NCBI RefSeq assembly: GCF_025857195.1
Contig: NZ_CP109787.1
Location: forward strand, 1,305,501 to 1,369,500
DNA: 64,000 nt
Reading direction: 5' to 3'
Source: Leisingera thetidis
GTDB taxonomy: Bacteria > Pseudomonadota > Alphaproteobacteria > Rhodobacterales > Rhodobacteraceae
Positions 11,383 through 20,435 of this stretch are shown one piece after another (within the stretch, counting starts at the first letter, position 1; every line of letters starts with the position of its first letter). A model generated the notes under the pieces. It did not search any database. It saw nothing but the letters and a program-made list of their open reading frames with translations, and was not told the DNA's origin. A program made the position numbers and the translations under genes.

Positions 11383-13046
11383 GCAGTGAAAGATTGATCT
11401 ATCTGCCCCTCGGCGGGGCGGGTGAAATTGGCATGAATGCCTATGTCTACGGCTATGGGCCCCAGGACAAGGAACGCCTGATCCTGGTCGACCTGGGCGT
11501 GACCTTCCCCGATATGGACACCACCCCGGGCGTCGACCTGATCATGCCCGACATGACCTGGCTGAAGGAGCGGGTGGACCGGCTGGAGGGGATCTTCATC
11601 ACCCACGGCCACGAGGACCACATCGGCGCCATCGCCCATATGTACTCCAGCCTGAACGTGCCGGTTTATGCCCGCGCGTTCACCGCCAACCTGGCACGCC
11701 GCAAGATGGAAGAGGCCGGCCACGATCCGGCAAACGTGCATACGGTGCAGGCCTGGCCCGAAACGACCAGGCTCGGCCCCTTTACCGTCGGCGTGGCGCC
11801 GATGAGCCACTCGATCCCCGAAAGCGGCGGTCTGGTGATCGACAGCCCGGCCGGACGGATCGTGCATACCGGCGACTTCAAGCTCGACCCGAACCCGCTG
11901 GTGGGCGAGCCGTTTGACCCGGAGATGTGGGCGGAGATCGCCAGGGACGGCATCCAGGCGCTGGTCTGCGATTCCACCAATGTGTTCTCCACTCATCCGG
12001 GCCGCTCCGAATCCGAGCTGCCGGTGGAGATCACCCGGCTGTTCTCGGAGGCCAAGGGCCTGGTTGCGGCCACCACCTTTGCCTCCAACGTCGCCCGGGT
12101 GAAAACCCTGGCCGAGGCCGGGGTCAAGGCCGGCCGTTCGGTGGTGCTGCTGGGCCGCGCCATGCGGCGGATGATCGAGGCGGCGGTGGAAACCGGCGTG
12201 CTGACCGATTTCCCCAAGACGATCAGCCCCGAGGATGCCGGCAGCGTGCCGCGCGCAAACCTGATGCTGATCACCACCGGCAGCCAGGGCGAACGCCGCG
12301 CCGCCACCGCCCAGCTGGCGCGCGGCAAGTACCGCGGGCTGGAGCTGAAGGAGGGCGATCTGTTCCTGTTCTCCTCCAAGACCATCCCCGGCAACGAAAA
12401 GGGCGTCATCCGCATTATCAACCAGTTCTCCGAAATGGGGGTTGATGTGGTCGATGACAGCTCCGGGCTCTATCATGTGTCCGGCCACGCCAACGGGCCG
12501 GATCTGGAGACGGTGCATAACCTGCTGAAGCCCAAGATGCTGATCCCGATGCACGGCGAGCACCGCCACCTGCGCCAGCACGCCCGCCTGGGCGAGGCCA
12601 AGGGCATCGCCAGCGCGGTCGTGGTCAACGGCATGATGATGGACCTGACCGGCGATGCGCCCAAGGCGGCGGGCTATGTCGTTACCGGCCGCACCTATCT
12701 GGACGGCACGGTGAAATACGGTGCCATGGACGGCATCGTCCGCGACCGCATCCGCATGGCCCTGAACGGCCATGTGGTGGTGACGGTGATCCTGGACGAG
12801 GACGACGAGCCGCTGGGCGAGCCCTGGTGCGACGTCAAGGGCCTGCCGGAGACCGGCAGCTCCAACGCCGCTCTGGTGGAGGTGATGGAAGAGGATCTGA
12901 ACCAGTTCCTGATGCGGGCCGGCGCCAAGACCCTGCGCGATGAAGACAAGCTGGAGCAGGAACTGCGCCGCATCGCCCGCCAGAGCGCCTTCAGCGAGAT
13001 CGGCAAGAAGCCCGAAGTCACGATTGTGGTCAGCCGCATGCGCTGA
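11379..13046 (+). CDS. rnj: ribonuclease J
   Basis: 555 aa, a metallo-beta-lactamase/beta-CASP ribonuclease with 5'-exonuclease and endonuclease activity in RNA maturation. The zinc motif HGHEDH is at residues 76-81; other family marks are GDFKLDPNP, LVCDSTNVF, the beta-CASP region around ATTFASNVARV, and PMHGEHRHL. The length fits one-subunit alphaproteobacterial RNase J. The start is coupled to coaX. A structured repeat begins 22 bases after the stop. Confidence 0.96.
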   Translation: MSSERLIYLPLGGAGEIGMNAYVYGYGPQDKERLILVDLGVTFPDMDTTPGVDLIMPDMTWLKERVDRLEGIFITHGHEDHIGAIAHMYSSLNVPVYARAFTANLARRKMEEAGHDPANVHTVQAWPETTRLGPFTVGVAPMSHSIPESGGLVIDSPAGRIVHTGDFKLDPNPLVGEPFDPEMWAEIARDGIQALVCDSTNVFSTHPGRSESELPVEITRLFSEAKGLVAATTFASNVARVKTLAEAGVKAGRSVVLLGRAMRRMIEAAVETGVLTDFPKTISPEDAGSVPRANLMLITTGSQGERRAATAQLARGKYRGLELKEGDLFLFSSKTIPGNEKGVIRIINQFSEMGVDVVDDSSGLYHVSGHANGPDLETVHNLLKPKMLIPMHGEHRHLRQHARLGEAKGIASAVVVNGMMMDLTGDAPKAAGYVVTGRTYLDGTVKYGAMDGIVRDRIRMALNGHVVVTVILDEDDEPLGEPWCDVKGLPETGSSNAALVEVMEEDLNQFLMRAGAKTLRDEDKLEQELRRIARQSAFSEIGKKPEVTIVVSRMR

Positions 13047-13067
13047 TCCCCGGGGCGCGACATGGCA

Positions 13068-13163
13068 GGGCCGGGTGGTGCTCCCGCCCGGCCCAAGCCG
13101 CATCAAAGATGCAGCAGGCCCCGTTGGGCCTGGCGCCGCGGGCCCTGACGGGCCCGCGGCGCT
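13068..13163 (+). repeat. structured intergenic repeat, copy 1 (GCATCAAAGATGC family)
   Basis: Three hairpins stand in a row. The first has GGGCCGGG/CCCGGCCC arms (13068-13075 with 13086-13093). The second is the small GCATC-AAA-GATGC hairpin (13100-13112). The third is a perfect 13-bp hairpin GCGCCGCGGGCCC-TGAC-GGGCCCGCGGCGC (13133-13162). A second element of the same three-part plan and same orientation is at 33353-33440. It could be a folded RNA, a rnj 3' end structure or a REP-like dispersed element. Confidence 0.75.
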
Positions 13164-13541
13164 GTTGCGTCCGGCGGCGGGTGATCCAGGCTGCCTCAAA
13201 AAGCGTTTCCGAGGTGCAGTTGTCATGACTGCCGGTAGAGCTATCCGGCACCACAGCGACACGGTGCCGTTGCCGGTGCTCAGCAAGGCTGAGCCCTTCT
13301 GATTGCTTCCGCAAAGCATCCCGAGGTCTGCAGTCTGGAGGCTGCGTCTCCCAGACCCCGGGGGCTGATGAGCTGGAGCCTGGATGGCACCCTGGCCTTC
13401 ATTGCCTTGACCGGGCGGACGCTTGAGATGGCCAGGCCGGAGGAGGTCTTTGAGGGCGGGTATGCCGATGCCAGGGCCTAGGAGGGTGTGTGCAATCCCG
13501 GTGGGTTCCGAGGCGGGATAAGACGTAGCGGGCTGAAAAGC
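13164..13541. other. 378-base stretch with no supported gene
   Basis: This lies between the repeat after rnj and the terminator of the next minus-strand gene. Open frames are short and have no recognisable content; the best is a 37-codon frame at 13368-13481 without a convincing ribosome-binding site. Composition is close to the genome average. It may hold gene remnants. Confidence 0.5.
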
Positions 13542-13575
13542 AAAACGCCGCGGCCCCTTGGGCACGCGGCGTTTT
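13542..13575. terminator. bidirectional terminator
   Basis: 11-bp perfect arms AAAACGCCGCG and CGCGGCGTTTT flank a 12-base loop. The flanking A- and T-runs allow it to act on both strands. It lies 33 bases beyond the stop of the minus-strand gene at 13609. Confidence 0.8.
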
Positions 13576-13608
13576 CAATTCGGGTGCTGCCGGAGACCGG
13601 CGGCGGCT

Positions 13609-13788
13609 TCAGCCGTGCAGCGGGCGGGCGCAGCTGGGGCAGGAGACCACCTTGCGCGGGGCGCTGAACAGGGCGCGGAACAGGCGGCGCATCAGGCTGG
13701 CAAAAGCCTCGGCGCGCAGCTCGTGGGCGCGGGCCTCAATGGCCTGGAACTGGGCGATGGTCAGGGTGTTGGTGTCGGTGGTGTTCAT
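13609..13788 (-). CDS. small conserved-looking protein with C-terminal CxxC
   Basis: A 59-aa protein starting MNTTDTNTLTIAQFQAIEAR. The N-terminal half has the IEARAHELRAEAFA pattern seen in small Rhodobacteraceae proteins of the RSP_7527 type (recalled resemblance, not searched). The second half has an amphipathic MRRLFRALFSA segment and ends with SCPSCARPL, a CxxC that could bind a metal or redox partner. The start is uncertain: ATG codons at 13803 and 13800 and a TTG at 13806 are also in frame. It stands alone with its own terminator. Function unknown. Confidence 0.6.
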   Translation of the reverse strand: MNTTDTNTLTIAQFQAIEARAHELRAEAFASLMRRLFRALFSAPRKVVSCPSCARPLHG

Positions 13789-13944
13789 GGCGTGGCCCAT
13801 CATCAATGGCGCGTTTCAGTGTTGGCACTGCAATACGCCGGTTTGCGCGGTTTGACGCCAGCCAAGATCGAAGACCCGTTATGCTGCAATTGCAAAGGTC
13901 GGAATGCTGCGGGTGCAAGGCCGGCCGCCCGCCAGCCGCAAACG

Positions 13945-13971
13945 AAAAGGCCGCCCCCAACGGGAGCGGCC
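13945..13971 (-). terminator. terminator of the DEAD-box helicase gene
   Basis: Minus-strand hairpin with arms GGCCGCTCCC and GGGGGCGGCC (one G-T pair) followed by TTTT (plus-strand AAAA at 13945-13948). It lies 25 bases beyond the stop at 13996. Confidence 0.75.
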
Positions 13972-13995
13972 CTGGAATTCTCCGGGTGCGAAGGG

Positions 13996-15387
13996 TCAGC
14001 TGGCGCGGCGTTCGGCGAAGCTGAGCGCGATGAAGCTCGGCAGGTGGTCGCCCATGCCGACCACCGCCTTGTCGTCGCGCTTGCCGTATTTCCCGCGCGC
14101 GGAAGAGCGTTCGGGCTTTTGTGCAGGCTTGTCGTCCTTGCGGGGCGCGCGCGCCTCGGTGGCGGCGGGCTTGGCCGCCTCCGGTTTGCCGGTGTCCGGC
14201 TTGGCAGCGCGGGCGGGCTTTTCTGTTCTGGGCTCCGCCTTCACCGGGTTTTCCAACCGGGGAATATCCTTCTGGATCAGCTTTTCCACTGCATCCAGCG
14301 CTTTGTCGTCGCGGGGGATGCAGATGGTGATCGCCTTGCCTTCGCGGCCCGCACGGCCGGTGCGGCCGATCCGGTGGACGTAGTCCTCGGCATGGCCGGG
14401 GACGTCGAAGTTGAACACATGGCTGACGCTGGGCACATCGAGGCCGCGTGCCGCCACATCCGAGGCCACCAGGATGCGCAGGGAACCCTCGCGAAACCCG
14501 TCCAATGTCCTGGTCCGCTGGCTCTGGTCGAGGTCGCCATGGATCGGAGCCGCGTCATAGCCGTATTTCTTCAGTGACTTCGCGACGATATCCACATCCG
14601 TCTTGCGGTTGCAGAAGATGATGCCATTGGTGAGCTTGTCGCCCTCATTGTCGATCAGAGCCCGCAGCACCTTGCGCTTTTCACTGCTCTCGCGGTCGCG
14701 GCGCGAGGCCTTGAACTGCACCACCGCCTGTTCGATGGTCTCCGATGCGGTGGCCTGGCGGGCCACTTCGATGCGGGCCGGACCCGACAGGAAGGTGTTG
14801 GTGATCCGTTCGATCTCCGCCGCCATGGTGGCCGAGAAAAACAGCGTCTGGCGGGTGAACGGCGTCAGCGAGAAGATCCGTTCGATATCCGGGATGAAGC
14901 CCATGTCGAGCATCCGGTCGGCCTCGTCCACCACCATGATCTGCACACCGGTCAGCAGCAGCTTGCCGCGCTCGAAATGGTCCAGCAGGCGGCCGGGGGT
15001 GGCGATCAGCACGTCGACGCCCTTGTCGATCAGCGCGTCCTGCTCCTTGAAGGAGACGCCGCCGATCAGCAGCGCCTTGGTGAGCTTCACGTGCTTGGCA
15101 TAGGTGTCGAAGTTTTCCGCCACCTGTGCGGCCAGCTCCCGGGTGGGGCACAGCACCAGGCTGCGCGGCATCCGGGCGCGGGCGCGGCCGCGGGCCAGCA
15201 TGGTGATCATCGGCAGCGTGAAGGACGCGGTCTTGCCGGTGCCGGTCTGGGCTATGCCCAGCACATCCCGGCCTTCCAGTGCGGGCGGTATCGCTCCGGC
15301 CTGGATCGGTGTGGGGGTTTCATATCCAGCTTCCTCAACAGCTTTGAGGACCTTGGGATTAAGGTTCAGATCGGTGAATTTTGTCAT
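13996..15387 (-). CDS. DEAD-box ATP-dependent RNA helicase (RhlE-like)
   Basis: 463 aa, an ATP-dependent RNA unwinding enzyme, probably acting in ribosome assembly or mRNA decay. Motifs in order: Q-motif region GYETPTPIQ, motif I AQTGTGKT, PTREL, motif II DEAD in VVDEADRMLD, motif III SAT, then ARGLD and HRIGRTGRAGR. The core ends near residue 375; a Lys/Ala/Pro-rich tail of about 85 residues (KPDTGKPEAAKPAATEARAP) follows, a basic low-complexity region usual for RNA tethering. The exact subfamily is uncertain, so no symbol is given. Confidence 0.93.
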   Translation of the reverse strand: MTKFTDLNLNPKVLKAVEEAGYETPTPIQAGAIPPALEGRDVLGIAQTGTGKTASFTLPMITMLARGRARARMPRSLVLCPTRELAAQVAENFDTYAKHVKLTKALLIGGVSFKEQDALIDKGVDVLIATPGRLLDHFERGKLLLTGVQIMVVDEADRMLDMGFIPDIERIFSLTPFTRQTLFFSATMAAEIERITNTFLSGPARIEVARQATASETIEQAVVQFKASRRDRESSEKRKVLRALIDNEGDKLTNGIIFCNRKTDVDIVAKSLKKYGYDAAPIHGDLDQSQRTRTLDGFREGSLRILVASDVAARGLDVPSVSHVFNFDVPGHAEDYVHRIGRTGRAGREGKAITICIPRDDKALDAVEKLIQKDIPRLENPVKAEPRTEKPARAAKPDTGKPEAAKPAATEARAPRKDDKPAQKPERSSARGKYGKRDDKAVVGMGDHLPSFIALSFAERRAS

Positions 15388-15771
15388 CTGTATCCGTCAT
15401 TGCGGACACTGACCTGGCCCGCGCGTGTATGTTCCAGCCGGCTCCGCAAAGGTCATGCGGGATGGCAGCTGCCGGCTCGTGGGGCGGCATATCAAAATCC
15501 CGCGCGAACGTCAATTAACGCCGGATTTTACAGTATTTTTGCCTTCGGGCCATGCAGAAAAGAAACAATTCCGCAAAAAAACTGCAGATCGTCCAGGCCG
15601 GGCGGCTTTGCGGCCGGAGAGGCGATTCTTCAGCCCGGGGTTCTGCATCGGCCTTGATGGCGCCTGCGCGGCGTCCCCTGGCACGCGGGGGTGCAGCTCC
15701 CGTCCGCGCGTCATCCCTGTCCGCCGGCAGCTCTGAGAGGCAGACAAAAGCGCATGAGGCGAAAAAGAACG
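15388..15771. other. 384-base intergenic stretch without a supported gene
   Basis: This separates the helicase start from the prfC terminator. It must hold the helicase promoter (read on the minus strand). An AT-richer patch at about 15509-15590 (CAATTAACG, TTTTACAGTATTTTTGCC) is the best promoter region. No coding or RNA-gene signature was recognised. Confidence 0.5.
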
Positions 15772-15796
15772 AACGCCCGGATGGCCGGGCGTTTTT
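15772..15796. terminator. terminator downstream of prfC
   Basis: AACGCCCGG and CCGGGCGTT arms flank an ATGG loop, with TTTTT on the plus strand and a T-rich run on the minus strand. It begins 2 bases after the prfC stop at 15798. Confidence 0.75.
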
Positions 15797-15797
15797 C

Positions 15798-17405
15798 TCA
15801 GACCATCATTTCCTTGGTCGCGGTCAGCTTCAATTCCGGATAGTCGCGCACCACCCGGTCGATGTCCCATTGCAGCCGCGTCAGATAAACGGTGTCGCCG
15901 TCGTGGTCATGGGCGATGTGCTGCTTGTTGGCGTTGGTGAACTTGTCCACTGCCGCCTTGTCGCCGCTGACCCAGCGGGCCGAGGTGAACTGGCTCGCCT
16001 CGAACCGCACCGGCAGGCCGTATTCCATCTCGATCCGGCTGGCCAGCACCTCGAACTGCAGCTGGCCGACCACGCCGACAATGAAGCCGGAGCCGATCGA
16101 GGGCTTGAACACCTTGGCAGCGCCTTCCTCGGCAAATTGCATCAGCGCCTTTTCCAGGTGCTTGGCCTTCATCGGATCGCCCGCGCGCACGCCCTGCAAA
16201 AGCTCGGGCGCAAAGGAGGGGATGCCGGTGACGCGAATCGCCTCGCCCTCGGTCAGGGTGTCGCCGATGCGCAGCTGGCCGTGGTTCGGAATACCGATGA
16301 TGTCGCCGGCCCAGGCTTCCTCGGCCAGTTCCCTGTCAGAGGCCAGGAACAGCACCGGGTTCGACACCGCCATCGGCTTCTTGGTGCGCACATGGGTCAG
16401 CTTCATGCCGCGCTTGAAATGGCCCGAGGCCATGCGCACAAAGGCCACCCGGTCGCGGTGCTTGGGGTCCATGTTGGCCTGCACCTTGAACACAAAGCCC
16501 GCGACCTTCTTTTCCTCCGGCGAAACCTGCCGGGGTTCGGCCGACTGCGGCTGCGGTTCCGGGCCATAGGCGCCGATGCCGTCCATCAGCTCCTTGACCC
16601 CGAAGGAGTTGATCGCCGAGCCGAACCAGATCGGGGTCATGTGGCCTTCCAGCACCGACTGCGGGTCAAGCGCGGGCAGCAGCTCGCGCGCCATCTCGAC
16701 CTCTTCCAGCAGCTTTTCCAGCAGGTGCGCGGGCACATGCTCGGCCAGCCTGGGATCGTCCAGGCCGTTGATCTCGATGCTTTCCGCCACCTTGTTGCGG
16801 TCGGCGCGGTCCATCAGCTCGAGCCGGTCGCGCAGCATGTCATAGCAGCCGATGAAATCGCGGCCCACGCCGATGGGCCAGCTGGCGGGGGTGACGTCAA
16901 TCGCCAGATTCTGCTGGATTTCGTCGATGATCTCAAAGGTGTCCCGGCTCTCGCGGTCCATCTTGTTGCAGAAGGTCAGGATCGGCAGGTCGCGCAGGCG
17001 GCAGACTTCGAACAGCTTCTGGGTCTGGCTCTCGACGCCCTTGGCGCCGTCGATCACCATCACCGCCGCATCCACCGCCGTCAGCGTGCGGTAGGTGTCC
17101 TCGGAAAAGTCCGAGTGGCCGGGCGTGTCCACCAGGTTGAACCGGAAGCCGCTGAAATCAAACGACATCGCCGAGGCCGAAACGGAGATCCCGCGATCCT
17201 TCTCCATCTGCATGAAGTCCGAGCGCGTGCGCCGCGCCTCGCCCTTGGCGCGCACCTGTCCGGCCATCTGAATCGCGCCGCCGTACAGGAGGAACTTTTC
17301 AGTCAGCGTGGTCTTGCCCGCATCCGGATGCGAGATGATCGCAAAGGTGCGGCGCCGCGCGATTTCGGGCGGCAGTTCGGGGCGGTTGGTGACGGAATCC
17401 AGCAT
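15798..17405 (-). CDS. prfC: peptide chain release factor 3
   Basis: 535 aa, a translational GTPase that removes RF1/RF2 from the ribosome after termination. The start is ATG at 17405 (MLDSVTNRPELPPEIARRRT); the upstream extension is not family-like. The G domain has P-loop HPDAGKTT (residues 26-33), VDTPGHSDF and FCNKMDRES; the C-terminal domains include FVFKVQANMDPKHRDRVAF and QFEVLASRIEMEYG. Length matches RF3 (about 530 aa). Monocistronic with its own terminator. Confidence 0.96.
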   Translation of the reverse strand: MLDSVTNRPELPPEIARRRTFAIISHPDAGKTTLTEKFLLYGGAIQMAGQVRAKGEARRTRSDFMQMEKDRGISVSASAMSFDFSGFRFNLVDTPGHSDFSEDTYRTLTAVDAAVMVIDGAKGVESQTQKLFEVCRLRDLPILTFCNKMDRESRDTFEIIDEIQQNLAIDVTPASWPIGVGRDFIGCYDMLRDRLELMDRADRNKVAESIEINGLDDPRLAEHVPAHLLEKLLEEVEMARELLPALDPQSVLEGHMTPIWFGSAINSFGVKELMDGIGAYGPEPQPQSAEPRQVSPEEKKVAGFVFKVQANMDPKHRDRVAFVRMASGHFKRGMKLTHVRTKKPMAVSNPVLFLASDRELAEEAWAGDIIGIPNHGQLRIGDTLTEGEAIRVTGIPSFAPELLQGVRAGDPMKAKHLEKALMQFAEEGAAKVFKPSIGSGFIVGVVGQLQFEVLASRIEMEYGLPVRFEASQFTSARWVSGDKAAVDKFTNANKQHIAHDHDGDTVYLTRLQWDIDRVVRDYPELKLTATKEMMV

Positions 17406-17604
17406 GAGCGCGCGTATAGCAGGAATGCCGCAGGAGGCAAGAAAAACAGGGGGCGGCAGGCGTGCACTCCCGTGCATCCCCCGTGCACCGGGCGGTGTAT
17501 CGTGATCCCGCCCGGCGTCCCGGCGGGCGCTGCCCTCTGAAGAGGTGTTGCGCTTGCGGCGTACGCCCCGCCGCGAGCCGCCGCCATGAAGGGAAAGCCA
17601 CGGG

Positions 17605-17969
17605 ATGCCCAGCCAGCGCGATTGCGGCAATGAAATGCAGCTGGAGCTGGACGCGCGGCAGCGGAACCTGCGCCGCGACTGGCTGACAAGAGCCTGCCGC
17701 GAGACTGGGACCGCATGGACAGCTGGGAGCGGCTGGAGAAGCCCAAGCCCCGGTGGACGATCCGGCTGGACGCGGACATGTTGAAATGGTTCCGCAAGCC
17801 GGGCCCGAACGACAGCCGCCGCATCAACCCGGTGCTGCGGACCTACTGGATGGCGCTGATGGCCGGCTGCATACAGGCCCATGACAAGGACAACACCATC
17901 GTCCGCCTCAGCCTGGCCGCCCGCTATCTGGCGGAGGGGAAGAACATGGACGGGACGGAGAAGGAGTGA
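17605..17969 (+). pseudogene. BrnA/DUF4415-like antitoxin gene with a frameshift
   Basis: The ATG at 17605 opens a frame whose product, with LELDARQRNLRRDWLT, fits the N-terminal region of DUF4415 proteins. Near 17686-17688 the continuation moves to another frame: KSLPRDWDRMDSW, then PRWTIRLDADMLKWFRKPGP and RRINPVLRTYW, the ribbon-helix-helix-type core of the BrnA family. A single-base deletion after the LT/K codons explains this. An ATG at 17715 could still give an 84-aa core protein. No BrnT-type toxin lies next to it. Family assignment is from remembered pattern, moderately sure. Confidence 0.6.
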
Positions 17970-18186
17970 GGGGGGAGGGTGCAACTGTGTGCAGAATGTG
18001 GCCTTTGTTGCGCTGATGCCTCTCCACTGTTCCCATCCGGCCAATCTCAAGAACTGGGTTAGGAACTGCCAGTCGCCTTACGGTCATGCAATATACACGC
18101 TTTGGTTTAGGTTGTTCTATTTAAGTGAAGCTATTGCGAAAACAGAGGACTGCGTCCAATGTCGTAAAAAATACTGGAGAAGATCA

Positions 18187-19086
18187 GTGGATCAAGCGGC
18201 ACCTATTTGGCTTACCTATACACTCGAGTTCAAAGGGAGGGATGCAGACAAACACTATCTGGAAGCGCATCCAGCAGGGCATAGCATCGAGGGATTTTCA
18301 TGGGCGCTTGCGCTCACATTGAACTACGGCGTTACAGGAAGGACACGATACTCTCGCGATTTGTCACGCTCAGCGAGAATTCTAATCTCGCCACCAAAAC
18401 GCGGTAGCGTCCTATTTGAATTGAATATTCTAGTTCAGGAGAATCCATTTCTGGCTATAACTGCTGGGGGTTATGCGGTGAATACTGTCACCCCTTACAT
18501 AAATGGACTGATCAGCTACGTTTTTGGGCAGGCATTGGGGCTTGGTACGGAGTTTGCAGAAGATGCAAAGCAATATCTTAAGAAGCTTAATGGTGATGAC
18601 CTCAACACCATATCTCGTCGAATAGAACCCCCATTGACACGTGCTCACAAAGTGATTGGGCGGACGGCTGACGAAGTTGTTTTTAAGAGCAGAAGAGCGA
18701 CACTAGCGACGCTGGATGAGATAACAAAGGAAAACCTTAATGCGCAGCCATCGGGTAAATACGATACCATTGATACAAACGTGACTTCGTTTAATGTTCT
18801 AACCGGTAACGGCCGCCTGTACGATCCCGAGGCGGAGACTACAATCCCTTTCAGTTTGCAAAAAACGACACGTCACGGAACCGCAACTGCCCTTATTCTA
18901 AGCATGGATCAATATTCCTTGGGGCGAAATGGTACGATACGAATAGTTGCCGAGCGTGTAGAGACAAACAGCGGACGGGCAACCAACAGTGGGCGTTTAA
19001 CAAAGTACATTGTTTCCTCAGCGGAAGAGATTCCGTTATCGGATTGGGTTGGTGGTGTTGATCCACTAAGAACAAAACGACAGTAA
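18187..19086 (+). CDS. unrecognised 299-aa protein in a low-GC segment
   Basis: The GTG at 18187 is chosen because GGAGA lies 6 bases upstream (18176-18180) and the earlier in-frame codons are cysteine-rich and unlike a protein start. The product begins VDQAAPIWLTYTLEF. An N-terminal domain has KGRDADKHYLEAHPAGHSIEG followed by ALALTLNY; a Gly/Tyr hydrophobic stretch (about residues 85-115) follows; the C-terminal part is rich in beta-type sequence (SFNVLTGNGRLYDPEAETTIPFSL). This resembles uncharacterised proteins with an N-terminal EGGxADxH...LxGF...ALTLN pattern; function unknown. GC content (roughly 45%) is well below that of the neighbours, suggesting transfer. Confidence 0.7.
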   Translation: MDQAAPIWLTYTLEFKGRDADKHYLEAHPAGHSIEGFSWALALTLNYGVTGRTRYSRDLSRSARILISPPKRGSVLFELNILVQENPFLAITAGGYAVNTVTPYINGLISYVFGQALGLGTEFAEDAKQYLKKLNGDDLNTISRRIEPPLTRAHKVIGRTADEVVFKSRRATLATLDEITKENLNAQPSGKYDTIDTNVTSFNVLTGNGRLYDPEAETTIPFSLQKTTRHGTATALILSMDQYSLGRNGTIRIVAERVETNSGRATNSGRLTKYIVSSAEEIPLSDWVGGVDPLRTKRQ

Positions 19087-19195
19087 AGGGGAAGGCTCAT
19101 CCCAAGAAGTTGGGGCTAGATTCTCCTCGCAATTTTCGCCTTGCGAGTGTCAATCTGAGGAGGGCCAAGGGTGACCTGGCTATATTGGTACTCTC

Positions 19196-20221
19196 TTACC
19201 GCAACGACGCCCGTTTCAATACCCCCACCGCGTCCGGCCGGTCCAAGAGCGACCGGCTTACGTCCAGCCCGTGGGCGCCGCTCTTGTGGGCGGCGGGCAG
19301 GGTGCCATGCTGGTGTCCCGGGCGCGTGGTCCAGAAATCCTCCGGCAGCGCCGGGCGGGTGACGGGGTCGAGGAAGGTGCTCTCGGCGGCAATGCCCTCG
19401 GCATAGATGATGTGGTGGCGGTCGAACAGGATCTGGAAGTAATCGGCAAAGCCGCCGTCCAGCACCACCACGGAATGGCCGTTCACCAGGTCGCGGGCGC
19501 GGACGAGGATCTCGGGGGATCCGGCGCCGATCTCGTCGCTGCGCTGGTAGACCATCAGCCGGTGGCCGGGGCTGACGACCAGGTCATTGGCGTTGTTCAG
19601 GGCGCCCTTGCGGATCAGGATCGGAGCCAGGTCGCCGACCGCGCGCAGGGTGGACTGGCCGACCCAGCGCACCTCCTGGATGCCGTCGTCGCGGGTCAGG
19701 ACGCGGTCGCCGGCGCGCATCTGTTCAATCGGGCGCTGCTCGCCGGTCGATAGCGTGATGCGGGTGCCGCGGGTGAAGGAGACGCAGGCCGATTGCGCCA
19801 GCTTGCGCCGGGCGGGCTCGCGCTCGGCCTTGACCAGGGTGTATGGCATCTGCGGCTGCAAAGGCGCCAGCGGCACCAGGTAGATGGCGGCGATATAGCC
19901 CTCGGCGTCGGCCTCGACCAGCACCAGAGTCTCGGTGTTGGGGCCGCTGTCGGGCATCAGGGTCAGCAGGCAGTCGAGATGCAACGCGGCGCCCGGAGTG
20001 CCAAGCGCGGTGTCGTCCGCGATGCGGAAGCTGCCGTCGTGATGGGCGGCGATGCTCAGCCGCCGCGGCGCTTCGGCCAGGGCCAGCAGGTAGATGTCGT
20101 CCAGCACCAGATCTTCGAGCACCCCCAGCGGATCGCCCATGTTGGCGCCGTATTCGACGCGGAAACGCTCGGCCGGGTAGGCCTGGACGGAGGAGAGGCT
20201 GGCGGTCAAGGTCTGTCCCAT
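19196..20221 (-). CDS. Hint-domain (hedgehog/intein-like) protein
   Basis: 341 aa. The Hint domain occupies about residues 145-290: CVSFTRGTRITLSTGEQRPIEQMRAGDRVLT-type start with the catalytic Cys (CVSFTRGT), DNGx-like IQEVRWVG, NNANDLVVSPGHRLMV (the conserved block with the splicing His), and HHIIYAEGIAAEST near the end. About 145 residues without clear family precede it, opening MGQTLTASLSSVQAYPAERF. Roseobacters carry many such proteins, often with secretion or adhesin genes; the role is unknown. The stop lies 110 bases past the low-GC gene; its C-terminal tail may have been set by the insertion. Confidence 0.8.
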   Translation of the reverse strand: MGQTLTASLSSVQAYPAERFRVEYGANMGDPLGVLEDLVLDDIYLLALAEAPRRLSIAAHHDGSFRIADDTALGTPGAALHLDCLLTLMPDSGPNTETLVLVEADAEGYIAAIYLVPLAPLQPQMPYTLVKAEREPARRKLAQSACVSFTRGTRITLSTGEQRPIEQMRAGDRVLTRDDGIQEVRWVGQSTLRAVGDLAPILIRKGALNNANDLVVSPGHRLMVYQRSDEIGAGSPEILVRARDLVNGHSVVVLDGGFADYFQILFDRHHIIYAEGIAAESTFLDPVTRPALPEDFWTTRPGHQHGTLPAAHKSGAHGLDVSRSLLDRPDAVGVLKRASLR

Positions 20222-20435
20222 CTGCGGGTGTTTCTTCGTCTATATGTGGGCGCGCACGGGGCGCCGTCCAATAGATTTGCCTGCAGATTGTGGCGGAATG
20301 GGGGTGGGAAGGGGCAGATTTTCCGGCAGCCTGACGTTTGCGGCGGGATGCGGCGGGCGGATGGCGGGGCTGGCCTTCGGCGGGCGGGCGGTGCAAGCTC
20401 CGCAAAACGGTGAAGATTCCCGAGGGAGGACGACG

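Noticed and set aside
13368..13481. 37-codon plus-strand frame after rnj
   Set aside because: No convincing ribosome-binding site and no recognisable content; too short to support.
15552..17540. 662-codon plus-strand frame opposite prfC
   Set aside because: prfC on the other strand has every GTPase motif and a normal length; this frame is its complement.
17881..18186. ATG start at 17881 for the 299-aa low-GC gene
   Set aside because: The first 100 residues would overlap the DUF4415-like gene and are Arg/Trp rich; GTG at 18187 has GGAGA at the right distance.
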